Positions 1 through 6,528 of a stretch of DNA of 6,528 bases are shown in pieces. Numbering within the stretch: position 1 is the stretch's first letter; the number at the start of each line of letters is the position of its first letter. Below the pieces are notes generated by a model. That model was not told where the DNA came from. It ran no database searches and saw only the letters and a list, made by a program, of their open reading frames with translations. This DNA is from Gammaproteobacteria bacterium (GTDB lineage Bacteria; Pseudomonadota; Gammaproteobacteria; Pseudomonadales; Halieaceae): assembly GCA_029859085.1 (NCBI GenBank), contig JAOUDU010000154.1, positions 1-6,528 on the forward strand, written 5' to 3'. A program made the position numbers and the translations under genes.

Positions 1-915
1 GCCGTTGTAGGTCTGGTTATCCACCGCCACCAGGTAGTCCCAGTCCAGCCCCCCCATGCCACCCGGTATCTTGCCGAGGGGCGAGCGGGTCAGGTAGTCG
101 AAGTCCTGGGTAAATAGGGACGGCAGCGGCTCGGGATGTTGCTGCCCGAACTGCAAGGTGGCGATTCGCACAGGGCCGTCCGACACCACCAGCTCCCGAC
201 GCAGCACCTCGCCCGTCGGCACATACTCCGCCACCAGAACCCAGCTGCCGGGTTCTGCATCCAGTGTGAATGCGCCGCTGTCGTCCACGGGGGGCGCAAG
301 CTCGCGCCCCCGGGGGTCGATCGCGCTGAGGCGGGTGTCTTTCGCCACGGACTCACCGCCCTCCCCGGCCGCTGCACTCACCCTGCCGGAAATAGTCAGC
401 ACAGGGGCCAGGCCAACCGGCGCGGGTGGTGACAGCGCAACCAACCCCGCGACACTCCCCTCGAGGCGCCTGAAGCTCACCATCTGGCGGGTATTGCCGG
501 AGGTGACGACCCAGCCCGGAGGGACCTCCACCTCGAAGCCGTAATCCGCACCGGCCTGGCTGATATCCGCATCATCTCGCTGCCAGGACATCTGGAAATT
601 CGCAAAGCCGTTGATATTGGAAGGATGCTCCAGCGGTTGCGCTGCAGGCCGCTCCAGCTTTACCACAACGGAGCCCATCGGCAGGTCGCCCACATCGTAG
701 CGCCCGTTGCGATTGCGATCGCGATAGGTGTAAAGGGAGATATTGAGCTTGGCCTGGTGCGGCGCGCTCCAATCGCGCGATTGGTAGGGTGCAGCGGCCG
801 GCTCCGGCGGCCGCGCGGGTACAGTTTCTTCACGGGAGAAGGCGAGCCACAGCAACCCGATCGCGGCTGCGAACAGGGCAGCGGCCAAAGCCTGTCGAAC
901 ATCAGGCACTTTCAC
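1..915 (-). CDS. Membrane-anchored protein with SdrD-B-like and regulatory-like beta domains (partial, 3' end off window)
   Basis: The frame is open from base 915 to the window edge, giving 305 residues with no stop. I place the start at GTG 913-915 because there is no upstream in-frame start and the first in-frame ATG (residue 80) falls inside a domain. Residues ~8-27 are a hydrophobic stretch rich in Ala and Leu, followed by a Pro/Ala/Glu-rich linker (28-45), so this is an uncleaved inner-membrane anchor or signal segment with the rest in the periplasm. Residues ~56-140 look like an SdrD-B-type domain: DRNRNGRYDVGD (66-77) resembles its calcium-binding DxNxNGxxD loop, and PPGW (132-135) fits the family's C-terminal end. 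Residues ~173-250 resemble a carboxypeptidase-regulatory-like beta-sandwich (ISGRVS, then DDSGAFTLDAEPGSW). A further region beginning near 261 was not recognised. The gene follows the lipoprotein sulfatase by 16 bases, so cotranscription is likely; no clear Shine-Dalgarno is seen, which suggests translational coupling. It may be a substrate-binding or scaffold partner (inference). Confidence 0.8.
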   Translation of the reverse strand, partial: MKVPDVRQALAAALFAAAIGLLWLAFSREETVPARPPEPAAAPYQSRDWSAPHQAKLNISLYTYRDRNRNGRYDVGDLPMGSVVVKLERPAAQPLEHPSNINGFANFQMSWQRDDADISQAGADYGFEVEVPPGWVVTSGNTRQMVSFRRLEGSVAGLVALSPPAPVGLAPVLTISGRVSAAAGEGGESVAKDTRLSAIDPRGRELAPPVDDSGAFTLDAEPGSWVLVAEYVPTGEVLRRELVVSDGPVRIATLQFGQQHPEPLPSLFTQDFDYLTRSPLGKIPGGMGGLDWDYLVAVDNQTYNG

Positions 916-931
916 AGCGTGCCGCCCGGCT

Positions 932-2281
932 TCACTGCGGGCTGTACCAGGGCGCCACCGACTGCGACGGGTGCAGGGCGATCTGGTCCCACTGCCTGAA
1001 AACAGCCGGGTCGAGTAACGGATCGGCCGTGCGCACACGCCACTGCATCAGTTCAGCCAGCAGGCGCTCCCGGTCGGCCCTGCGCATGGGCCGGTTCACC
1101 AGGTTGACCTGCTCCCCGGGATCCTTTGCCAGATCGAAAAGTTGTATTTGTTCCGGGACACCCCCCCGCGCCAGGTGGTCGATCAGCTTCCACCTGCCGT
1201 CGGTCACGGCACGCACCGGCGTCCACAGCTCGGGTGTGTGGAAATTTTCCTCGGTAAAAAGATATTGGCGCCACGCCACCTGCTCGCCCCGCAGCAGCGG
1301 CGTGAGATCCATGCCGGAATAGTGCGCAGTGTTCACGGGCATTTTGGCGCCTGCCAGCCGCGCGATCGTTGGCATGATATCCACCATCGATACCAGCTCA
1401 TCGCGCACCTGGCCCGCTTTTACCCCGGGGCCGGCGATGATCAGCGGAACGAGGGTCCCGGCCTCGTACAGCGTGGTCTTGGCACGCGGGAACGCCGGTC
1501 CGTTATCGCTCCAGAATACGATGATGGTATTTTCCAGCCGTCCCGCCTTGCGCAACTCGTCGATGACCCGACCCACAATCGAATCCAGCCTGGACACGCT
1601 GTTGTAATAGTCGGCGGTCTCCTGCGCCGCATTGGGGCCCTTGTCCGAACTCCAGCTGAAGGGTTTTACCTGGTCGGCAGCGATCGGATTGCGGGGAAGG
1701 CCGCCGTGCTGGCGCTCAAACGGGGGGTGCGGGTCCACCAGGTCGATCTGGATATAAAACGGCCACCCCTGGGCCTGCTGGAAGAAGCTCGCGGCTTTTT
1801 CCCCGACGACATCGATGTCCCGGGTCCAGGGAGAGGATGTCTCAAGGGTCAGCGCATCGAAAAACCGGAATGCGGATAAAGGGGCGACGTGCAGTTTTCC
1901 CGCCAGGGCGGTGAAATACCCGAGCTGCTCTTTCAACAACCCCGGCGTGGCCGGCCACTCCCTGGTCATGCCGAAACCCATATGGGCCAGCCCGATCTGC
2001 CCGTTCTGGTGGGGATACAAACCCGTGAGGAAAGACGAGCGGCTCGGGCTGCACGATGGCTGCGTGACATAGGCCCGGGTAAAACGGGTGCCGCGGGTGG
2101 CGATCGCATCAATATTCGGCGTGGGAATGGTAGTGTCGCCGTAGCTCCCCAACTGGTTTCCCAGGTCGTCCGCCGTGATCACCAGGATGCTGGGTGTGCC
2201 GGGCCCGGGATCTGTTGAGCAGGAAGCGAGAATCGGCAGCAGCGCGCTGATGAGCAATACCAGGAGAGATGTAAATCGCAT
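932..2281 (-). CDS. Lipoprotein sulfatase, heparan N-sulfatase (sulfamidase)-like
   Basis: This is a complete 449-residue type I sulfatase, an enzyme class that hydrolyses sulfate esters or sulfamates using a formylglycine made from Cys. The N-terminus is a lipoprotein signal with lipobox LASC, so Cys21 would be lipidated; Ser at +2 does not signal inner-membrane retention, so an outer-membrane location is likely. Active-site features are the metal pair Asp38-Asp39, the motif CSPSR at 77-81 (Cys77 becomes formylglycine), GKLH with Lys129/His131, DPH with His185, SDN with Asp259/Asn260, and Lys268. The run SCSPSRSSFLTGL followed by HQNG, the FP after SDNGPA, and the C-terminal LFDLAKDPGEQVNL closely match human N-sulfoglucosamine sulfohydrolase as I recall it, suggesting SulfAtlas family S1_8. 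Length is slightly below the 502 residues of the human enzyme. The true substrate, N-sulfate or O-sulfate, cannot be told from sequence. It lies downstream of a second sulfatase and just upstream of the anchored beta-domain gene. Confidence 0.93.
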   Translation of the reverse strand: MRFTSLLVLLISALLPILASCSTDPGPGTPSILVITADDLGNQLGSYGDTTIPTPNIDAIATRGTRFTRAYVTQPSCSPSRSSFLTGLYPHQNGQIGLAHMGFGMTREWPATPGLLKEQLGYFTALAGKLHVAPLSAFRFFDALTLETSSPWTRDIDVVGEKAASFFQQAQGWPFYIQIDLVDPHPPFERQHGGLPRNPIAADQVKPFSWSSDKGPNAAQETADYYNSVSRLDSIVGRVIDELRKAGRLENTIIVFWSDNGPAFPRAKTTLYEAGTLVPLIIAGPGVKAGQVRDELVSMVDIMPTIARLAGAKMPVNTAHYSGMDLTPLLRGEQVAWRQYLFTEENFHTPELWTPVRAVTDGRWKLIDHLARGGVPEQIQLFDLAKDPGEQVNLVNRPMRRADRERLLAELMQWRVRTADPLLDPAVFRQWDQIALHPSQSVAPWYSPQ

Positions 2282-2285
2282 AAGG

Positions 2286-2289
2286 TCCT
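2286..2289 (-). promoter_or_regulatory. Ribosome binding site of the lipoprotein sulfatase
   Basis: On the minus strand AGGA lies 4 bases before the ATG at 2281-2279. The spacing is short but the start is fixed by the lipoprotein signal peptide that begins there. Confidence 0.5.
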
Positions 2290-2348
2290 ATGGTGCCGGG
2301 TCCGGGGACGAGCAGGTCGATCTGGGGGGGTTTTAACACGCGGCAGGT

Positions 2349-2378
2349 ATAATACCCGATTGGTGGGGTACTGGTCGC
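2349..2378 (-). promoter_or_regulatory. Candidate promoter for the lipoprotein sulfatase
   Basis: The minus strand reads TATTAT at 2354-2349, five of six matches to the sigma-70 -10 box. The best -35 candidate is GCGACC (2378-2373) at 18-bp spacing, only three of six matches, so the promoter would be weak or activator-dependent. Initiation near 2342 would leave a ~60-base leader before the ATG. The -35 region overlaps one arm of the inverted repeat at 2370-2400, which could serve as an operator. If real, the lipoprotein sulfatase and the downstream anchored protein can be expressed separately from the upstream sulfatase. Confidence 0.35.
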
Positions 2379-2400
2379 GAGGATTTATCCCGCAACCAGT
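2370..2400. repeat. 31-bp imperfect inverted repeat upstream of the lipoprotein sulfatase
   Basis: The outer arms are ACTGGT and ACCAGT. Inside these are one mismatch, GCG/CGC, a one-base bulge and GGAT/ATCC around a tiny centre. On the plus strand it is followed by five T residues counting the last arm base, like a weak intrinsic terminator, but no plus-strand gene would use it. On the minus strand no T run follows. It overlaps the -35 region of the promoter candidate, so a dimeric regulator site is the more useful reading. Confidence 0.5.
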
Positions 2401-2418
2401 TTTTACGCAAGGAAAGCC

Positions 2419-2480
2419 GCCTGCCCGGCAGTGAAGGTCTCAGGCCGCGGCGGGAGGGCGCTGGAGCCCACCGGGCAGGC
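2419..2480 (-). repeat. Long stem-loop with perfect 10-bp GC-rich arms in the sulfatase-sulfatase gap
   Basis: GCCTGCCCGG (2419-2428) and CCGGGCAGGC (2471-2480) are exact reverse complements separated by 42 bases. In the minus-strand transcript of the upstream sulfatase this would form a stable stem. The loop holds a smaller GGGC/GCCC hairpin. No U tract follows, so it is not a standard intrinsic terminator; it may protect a 3' end from exonucleases or attenuate read-through into the next sulfatase (inference). Confidence 0.55.
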
Positions 2481-2483
2481 AGA

Positions 2484-2533
2484 GATCAGCCGCGCATCGC
2501 TCTGTGCCGCTGCCGAGGGTAACCCGGCTGATC
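2484..2533 (-). repeat. Second stem-loop with perfect 9-bp arms, directly after the arylsulfatase stop
   Basis: GATCAGCCG (2484-2492) and CGGCTGATC (2525-2533) are exact reverse complements separated by 32 bases. In the minus-strand transcript the stem begins 24 bases after the arylsulfatase stop codon. It is separated by only three bases from the 10-bp stem at 2419-2480, so the two would stack in tandem. Confidence 0.55.
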
Positions 2534-2557
2534 GCTGCTGCCATGTCGATAAAGCAC

Positions 2558-4087
<1,530 letters not shown>

Positions 4088-4093
4088 GCTTAT

Positions 4094-4100
4094 CTTCCTT
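4094..4100 (-). promoter_or_regulatory. Ribosome binding site that fixes the arylsulfatase start
   Basis: The minus strand reads AAGGAAG six bases before the ATG at 4087-4085. No comparable site was seen before the upstream ATG at 4132, so the shorter protein beginning with the signal peptide is preferred. Confidence 0.7.
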
Positions 4101-4158
4101 ATTGGTAACTTTGCGGGTTTTGCGCCCGGCAACGCTCCCGGCCCGCCCGCAGGCGGAA

Positions 4159-4172
4159 CCGATCGCGATCGG
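4159..4172. promoter_or_regulatory. Perfect 14-bp palindrome, possible operator
   Basis: CCGATCGCGATCGG equals its own reverse complement with no spacer. It lies just downstream of the candidate -10 box at 4180-4185, covering roughly +1 to +14 of the predicted transcript, a classic place for a repressor to block initiation. No regulator gene is visible in the window, so the operator reading is inference. Chance or a genome-wide CGATCG-type word are alternatives. Confidence 0.4.
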
Positions 4173-4179
4173 GCCGGTC

Positions 4180-4207
4180 AGTATGGTCGAATCACACCAA
4201 ATTTCAA
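4180..4207 (-). promoter_or_regulatory. Candidate sigma-70 promoter for the arylsulfatase
   Basis: On the minus strand TTGAAA (4207-4202, five of six -35 matches) is followed after 16 bases by CATACT (4185-4180, four of six -10 matches). Initiation near 4173 would give a leader of about 85 bases that begins in the 14-bp palindrome. No better pair was found between the ATG and the small plus-strand gene. Confidence 0.45.
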
Positions 4208-4444
4208 CCGGCGCGCCAAAACGGCAATATTTACGCAGCTTCACGCCCTTCGGACATTGCACTGTCACAATAAATGACTACCATGGCGCCGCCCTGGCAT
4301 AAGACTTGCTGTACCTGCCTCCAGGGGGAACAAAAGCACGGTTTTGCCGTCCAACTGCCCCATGAACGCCCGCAACTGACGGGGCAGCGCACCAACTCTG
4401 TGCGCAGTTCAACCAATGCACCAGAAGCCGGGACTCCATTGCCC

Positions 4445-4451
4445 GGAAGGA
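4445..4451 (+). promoter_or_regulatory. Ribosome binding site of the small plus-strand gene
   Basis: GGAAGGA lies seven bases before the ATG at 4459. This strong, well-spaced site is one of the main reasons for accepting the 95-residue frame as a gene. Confidence 0.65.
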
Positions 4452-4458
4452 TGTTGAA

Positions 4459-4746
4459 ATGGAAACCAACCAAGCAAGCAGCACCGCAAGCACAGGGCGC
4501 TTCCGCCGGACCGTCGACGACCTGATCGTCGCCGAGATGTTCCTGGTCCAGGCCACTATAGAGAGCGCTACCGCTATCGTTGATGGCCTGTCCTCCCTGG
4601 GGCGCCAGATCACTACTCCCGATGAAGCCGGGCTCGCGCCGGCGGACTCCGTCGGCCAGGCCCTGCAGCGGATTGCCGATAACGCCATGGAGCCCTACTC
4701 CAGCCGCTACCGCTACCTGCGGGGACTGAAAGCCAGCGAAGACTGA
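4459..4746 (+). CDS. Hypothetical 95-residue protein, family not recognised
   Basis: I do not recognise this protein. It starts with ATG after a strong RBS (GGAAGGA, seven bases away), and its codons favour CTG, GCC, GTC and CGC like the neighbouring genes, which supports real coding. There is no signal peptide, transmembrane segment or cysteine, so a soluble cytoplasmic protein is likely. Residues 1-13 are Ser/Thr-rich. Residues ~14-51 form a probable amphipathic helix (RFRRTVDDLIVAEMF onward). A short turn follows around 52-62 (TTPDEAGLAPA). A second probable helix covers 63-92 with a Tyr/Arg-rich end (YSSRYRYLRGLK). A two-helix oligomerising or binding protein is possible, but no function is claimed. 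It is divergent from the arylsulfatase and convergent with the receptor, 85 bases from its stop. A longer antisense frame covers the same bases but has a protein sequence that looks like a shadow. Confidence 0.65.
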   Translation: METNQASSTASTGRFRRTVDDLIVAEMFLVQATIESATAIVDGLSSLGRQITTPDEAGLAPADSVGQALQRIADNAMEPYSSRYRYLRGLKASED

Positions 4747-4786
4747 TTCGCCCGCAGGGACACCACCCGCCCGTTTCACACTGGCG

Positions 4787-4811
4787 AAAAAAAGCCGGGC
4801 AATGCCCGGCT
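4787..4811 (-). terminator. Intrinsic terminator of the TonB-dependent receptor gene
   Basis: The plus strand carries AGCCGGGC, a short AAT loop and GCCCGGCT (4793-4811). On the minus strand this 8-bp GC-rich stem is followed by seven T residues (4793-4787), beginning about 20 bases after the receptor stop. There is no T run in the plus direction, so it serves the receptor rather than the small convergent gene. Confidence 0.9.
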
Positions 4812-4831
4812 CGTGCACCCGGCCAGCGCTG

Positions 4832-6528
4832 CTAGAAATTCAACCTCGCATCCAGTCCATATGACATGGGATTGCCGAAATAACTGACCGTCCAGAGCCC
4901 GAATGGAATGGTGTTCTGGCGATACTCCTCATCCGTCAGGTTCTTGCCCCAAAGCGAAAACTGCATGGTCATATCGGATCCCACCGGTACCTCGCTCAAA
5001 ATCAGATTGGCATTCACTATCTCGTAGCTGTCTATTTCAGCCGTTGCGTTCTGGCTCGGCTCGACATAGGGCACGTAGTTGTCGTTGTAGCTCCAATCCA
5101 TGTGCAGGGCCAGGTTGCCCCAGCCCCAGGTGCCAACAGTCCAGTCCAGGGCGAGCGAGGCCATATTTTCAGGCGCATAGGGCACATCTTTCAGGTCTTT
5201 GACGTCGACACCGTTTTCAATAAACTCGTCGTATTCCGCGTCGAGGTAGCCATAATTAGCCGACAACTGCAGGCTTTCAACCACCTGGTAGACGAATTCA
5301 ACCTCGAATCCCTGCATCGTCGCCCCACCGGCATTCTCCACGTTGGAGGCCGCGCCACCGGATCCCTCGAGGAAAATGGAGAACTGCATATCGGAGATAT
5401 CGTTGTAGAAGACCGCCGCGTTCAACTGGATGCGATCATCCAGCAGGCGCGATTTCATGCCTAACTCGTAGGCAATCACTTCCTCTGGTTCGTAACCTTC
5501 ATGAAAGGTCTCCGCAGTGGGCGCCTCGCCATTGAAACCTCCCGACTTCCAGCCCTGCGCCACCTTGGCGTAGGCGTTGACATCATCACTGAAGTCCCAT
5601 CCGGCAATAAACGTGCCTGATGTGTTATTCCAGCTGTCGGAATCGTCCTCGTCAAAGGCGCCGAGAGGGCCGCCATTGCCCGAGGTGTTGGGATGCACTA
5701 TGTACTGGTCCCGATTTTCATCGGTGTAGCGCAGGCCGGCCGTCAGGGTCAGCTGATTCAGGGAAGCCGGGCGCCATTCTGCCTGGCCGAACGCAGCGAC
5801 CGAATCGTTGTTCAGGCCGTATTCATTATCATCCGTCGGGACTCCGAACAGGCCGAAAAAAGTAATGGGATTCTTAACGTCGGCTTTTTCCTCGAAATAA
5901 TACAATCCCAGCACGTAATTGACGGTATCGGTCGTGCCCAGCAGCTGGAATTCCTGGCTGAACTGTTCGTAGTCGATATCCCGCGACGAGTGAAACAGGT
6001 CCATGGGCGAGCCATCGATGTCGATCAGGTCCTTGTAGTTCGTTTCGCGGTAGGCGGAGATGGATTTCAGTGCCACATCACCCATGAAGCCCCAACTGCC
6101 CGCATCCCAGTCCAGGAAAAGGCCGTGCCCACTGGTTTCAGAGTTTTCCTCTCCCGCCCAGTCGTTGCTGATTTTGCCGGCGTTGTCATTCGCCGAGACG
6201 GTGTAGAGGTTCAGCAACGGCGCCAGGAAACCCACGCCAACTGCGTCAAAGGCCGCCTGGTTGACATCGGTCAACTGCCCCTTGGAGGGCTCCTGGTCAC
6301 GCTGGCTGGAATCATAGGAATAACGCGCACGGAAGGTATCGGTCGCGTCAAAAACAGCATCGACCCGCCACACTTCGCTGTCGAGGTTGTTAAATTCATT
6401 GCCGGAACGGGGATTCACGAAGGGATTGTTACCGCCCGAGGGGTCGGAGTCGACATTGTCATAGAAACCATCCCGCTTGCCATACAGGTACGCGGCGCTG
6501 GCGCGGAAACCACCCAGCGTGCCGGTAT
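4832..6528 (-). CDS. TonB-dependent outer-membrane receptor (partial, N-terminus off window)
   Basis: This is the 22-strand beta-barrel part of a TonB-dependent receptor, which imports ligands across the outer membrane using TonB/ExbBD energy. The frame stays open to the window edge; a GTG at 6418-6416 encodes an ordinary internal Val, because coding continues upstream with barrel-like sequence (GGFRASAAYLYGKRDGFYD). About 564 residues are visible; the signal peptide, TonB box and plug are outside. Landmarks from N to C are AAFGQAEWRP then LTLTAGLRYTDENRD, YAKVAQGWKSGGFNGEAP, AYELGMKSRLLDDRIQLNAAV, and LWGKNLTDEEYRQNTIPFG. The C-terminal YGLDARLNF ends in Phe, the usual barrel-assembly signal. 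Extracellular loops are rich in Asp, Asn and Gly. These motifs fit the large proteobacterial receptor group annotated for siderophores but also used for glycans and other organic ligands. Its ligand is unknown; nearby sulfatases suggest a sulfated compound (inference). It is transcriptionally separated from them by a terminator. Confidence 0.93.
   Translation of the reverse strand, partial: TGTLGGFRASAAYLYGKRDGFYDNVDSDPSGGNNPFVNPRSGNEFNNLDSEVWRVDAVFDATDTFRARYSYDSSQRDQEPSKGQLTDVNQAAFDAVGVGFLAPLLNLYTVSANDNAGKISNDWAGEENSETSGHGLFLDWDAGSWGFMGDVALKSISAYRETNYKDLIDIDGSPMDLFHSSRDIDYEQFSQEFQLLGTTDTVNYVLGLYYFEEKADVKNPITFFGLFGVPTDDNEYGLNNDSVAAFGQAEWRPASLNQLTLTAGLRYTDENRDQYIVHPNTSGNGGPLGAFDEDDSDSWNNTSGTFIAGWDFSDDVNAYAKVAQGWKSGGFNGEAPTAETFHEGYEPEEVIAYELGMKSRLLDDRIQLNAAVFYNDISDMQFSIFLEGSGGAASNVENAGGATMQGFEVEFVYQVVESLQLSANYGYLDAEYDEFIENGVDVKDLKDVPYAPENMASLALDWTVGTWGWGNLALHMDWSYNDNYVPYVEPSQNATAEIDSYEIVNANLILSEVPVGSDMTMQFSLWGKNLTDEEYRQNTIPFGLWTVSYFGNPMSYGLDARLNF

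Larger units (their letters stand above)
4088..4458. other. Divergent intergenic region between the arylsulfatase and the small plus-strand gene
   Basis: This 371-base stretch has no convincing gene. Near the arylsulfatase it holds the RBS, a ~85-base leader, the 14-bp palindrome at 4159-4172, an enclosing inverted repeat CCGGCCC (4138-4144) / GGGCCGG (4171-4177), and a sigma-70-like promoter. Near the small gene it holds an inverted repeat CTGCCCC (4355-4361) / GGGGCAG (4381-4387), a short hairpin ACGG/CCGT at 4338-4350, and the RBS at 4445-4451. Only a weak plus-strand promoter guess is possible (TTGCAC at 4257-4262, 16 bases, TACCAT at 4279-4284). Confidence 0.55.

Noticed and set aside
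158..544. 128-residue plus-strand open frame near the window start
   Set aside because: The opposite strand carries a continuous 305-residue frame with an anchor and recognisable domains; this frame is Ser/Thr/Pro-rich shadow sequence.
1142..1879. 245-residue plus-strand open frame
   Set aside because: It lies wholly antisense to the lipoprotein sulfatase, whose catalytic motifs are intact; long antisense frames are expected at this GC content.
2348..2353. Plus-strand TATAAT box
   Set aside because: There is no -35 partner at proper spacing and no plus-strand gene downstream; the minus-strand reading TATTAT leads into the sulfatase instead.
4088..4132. 15-residue N-terminal extension of the arylsulfatase
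   Set aside because: It would put a charged segment ahead of the signal peptide and lacks an RBS, while the ATG at 4087 has AAGGAAG at ideal spacing.
4274..4525. 83-residue plus-strand open frame overlapping the small gene
   Set aside because: It has poor codon usage and no convincing RBS, and it runs out of frame into the better-supported gene starting at 4459.
4231..4818. 195-residue minus-strand open frame opposite the small plus-strand gene
   Set aside because: It overlaps the receptor terminator, has low-complexity Gly/Ala/Cys-rich sequence without a recognisable domain, and mirrors the third-position GC bias of the plus-strand gene, so it is a shadow.

Overview
The window is high-GC DNA with typical bacterial gene structure. 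It most likely comes from a Gram-negative aquatic or marine gammaproteobacterium. That assignment is an inference from three things: a TonB-dependent outer-membrane receptor, a lipoprotein sulfatase plus a Sec-exported sulfatase, and strong GC bias at third codon positions. No RNA gene, insertion sequence, CRISPR array or phage gene was seen.

Layout, read along the minus strand, which carries four of the five genes. (1) 6528 to 4832: the C-terminal ~564 residues of a TonB-dependent receptor whose plug and start lie beyond the window, closed by a strong intrinsic terminator at 4787-4811. (2) 4459-4746, plus strand: a 95-residue protein of unknown function, convergent with the receptor and divergent from the sulfatases. 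(3) A 371-base divergent region (4088-4458) with a candidate sulfatase promoter and a perfect 14-bp palindrome next to it. (4) 4087 to 2558: a periplasmic arylsulfatase-type enzyme (formylglycine motif CTAGR). (5) 2282-2557: a gap with two adjacent long stem-loops, a third inverted repeat and a TATTAT promoter-like box. (6) 2281 to 932: a lipoprotein sulfatase resembling heparan N-sulfatase (sulfamidase; motif CSPSR). (7) 915 to 1, running off the edge: a GTG-started, membrane-anchored protein with an SdrD-B-like domain and a second beta-sandwich domain, only 16 bases after the sulfatase stop.

A plausible reading is a small locus for capturing and desulfating a sulfated organic compound or glycan. 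The receptor would import ligand across the outer membrane, one sulfatase would act free in the periplasm, and the other would act from a lipid anchor beside a membrane-anchored beta-rich partner. The chemistry of the sulfatases is well supported by motifs; the substrate and the joint role are inference. No glycoside hydrolase, SusD-like protein, formylglycine-generating enzyme or regulator gene is visible.
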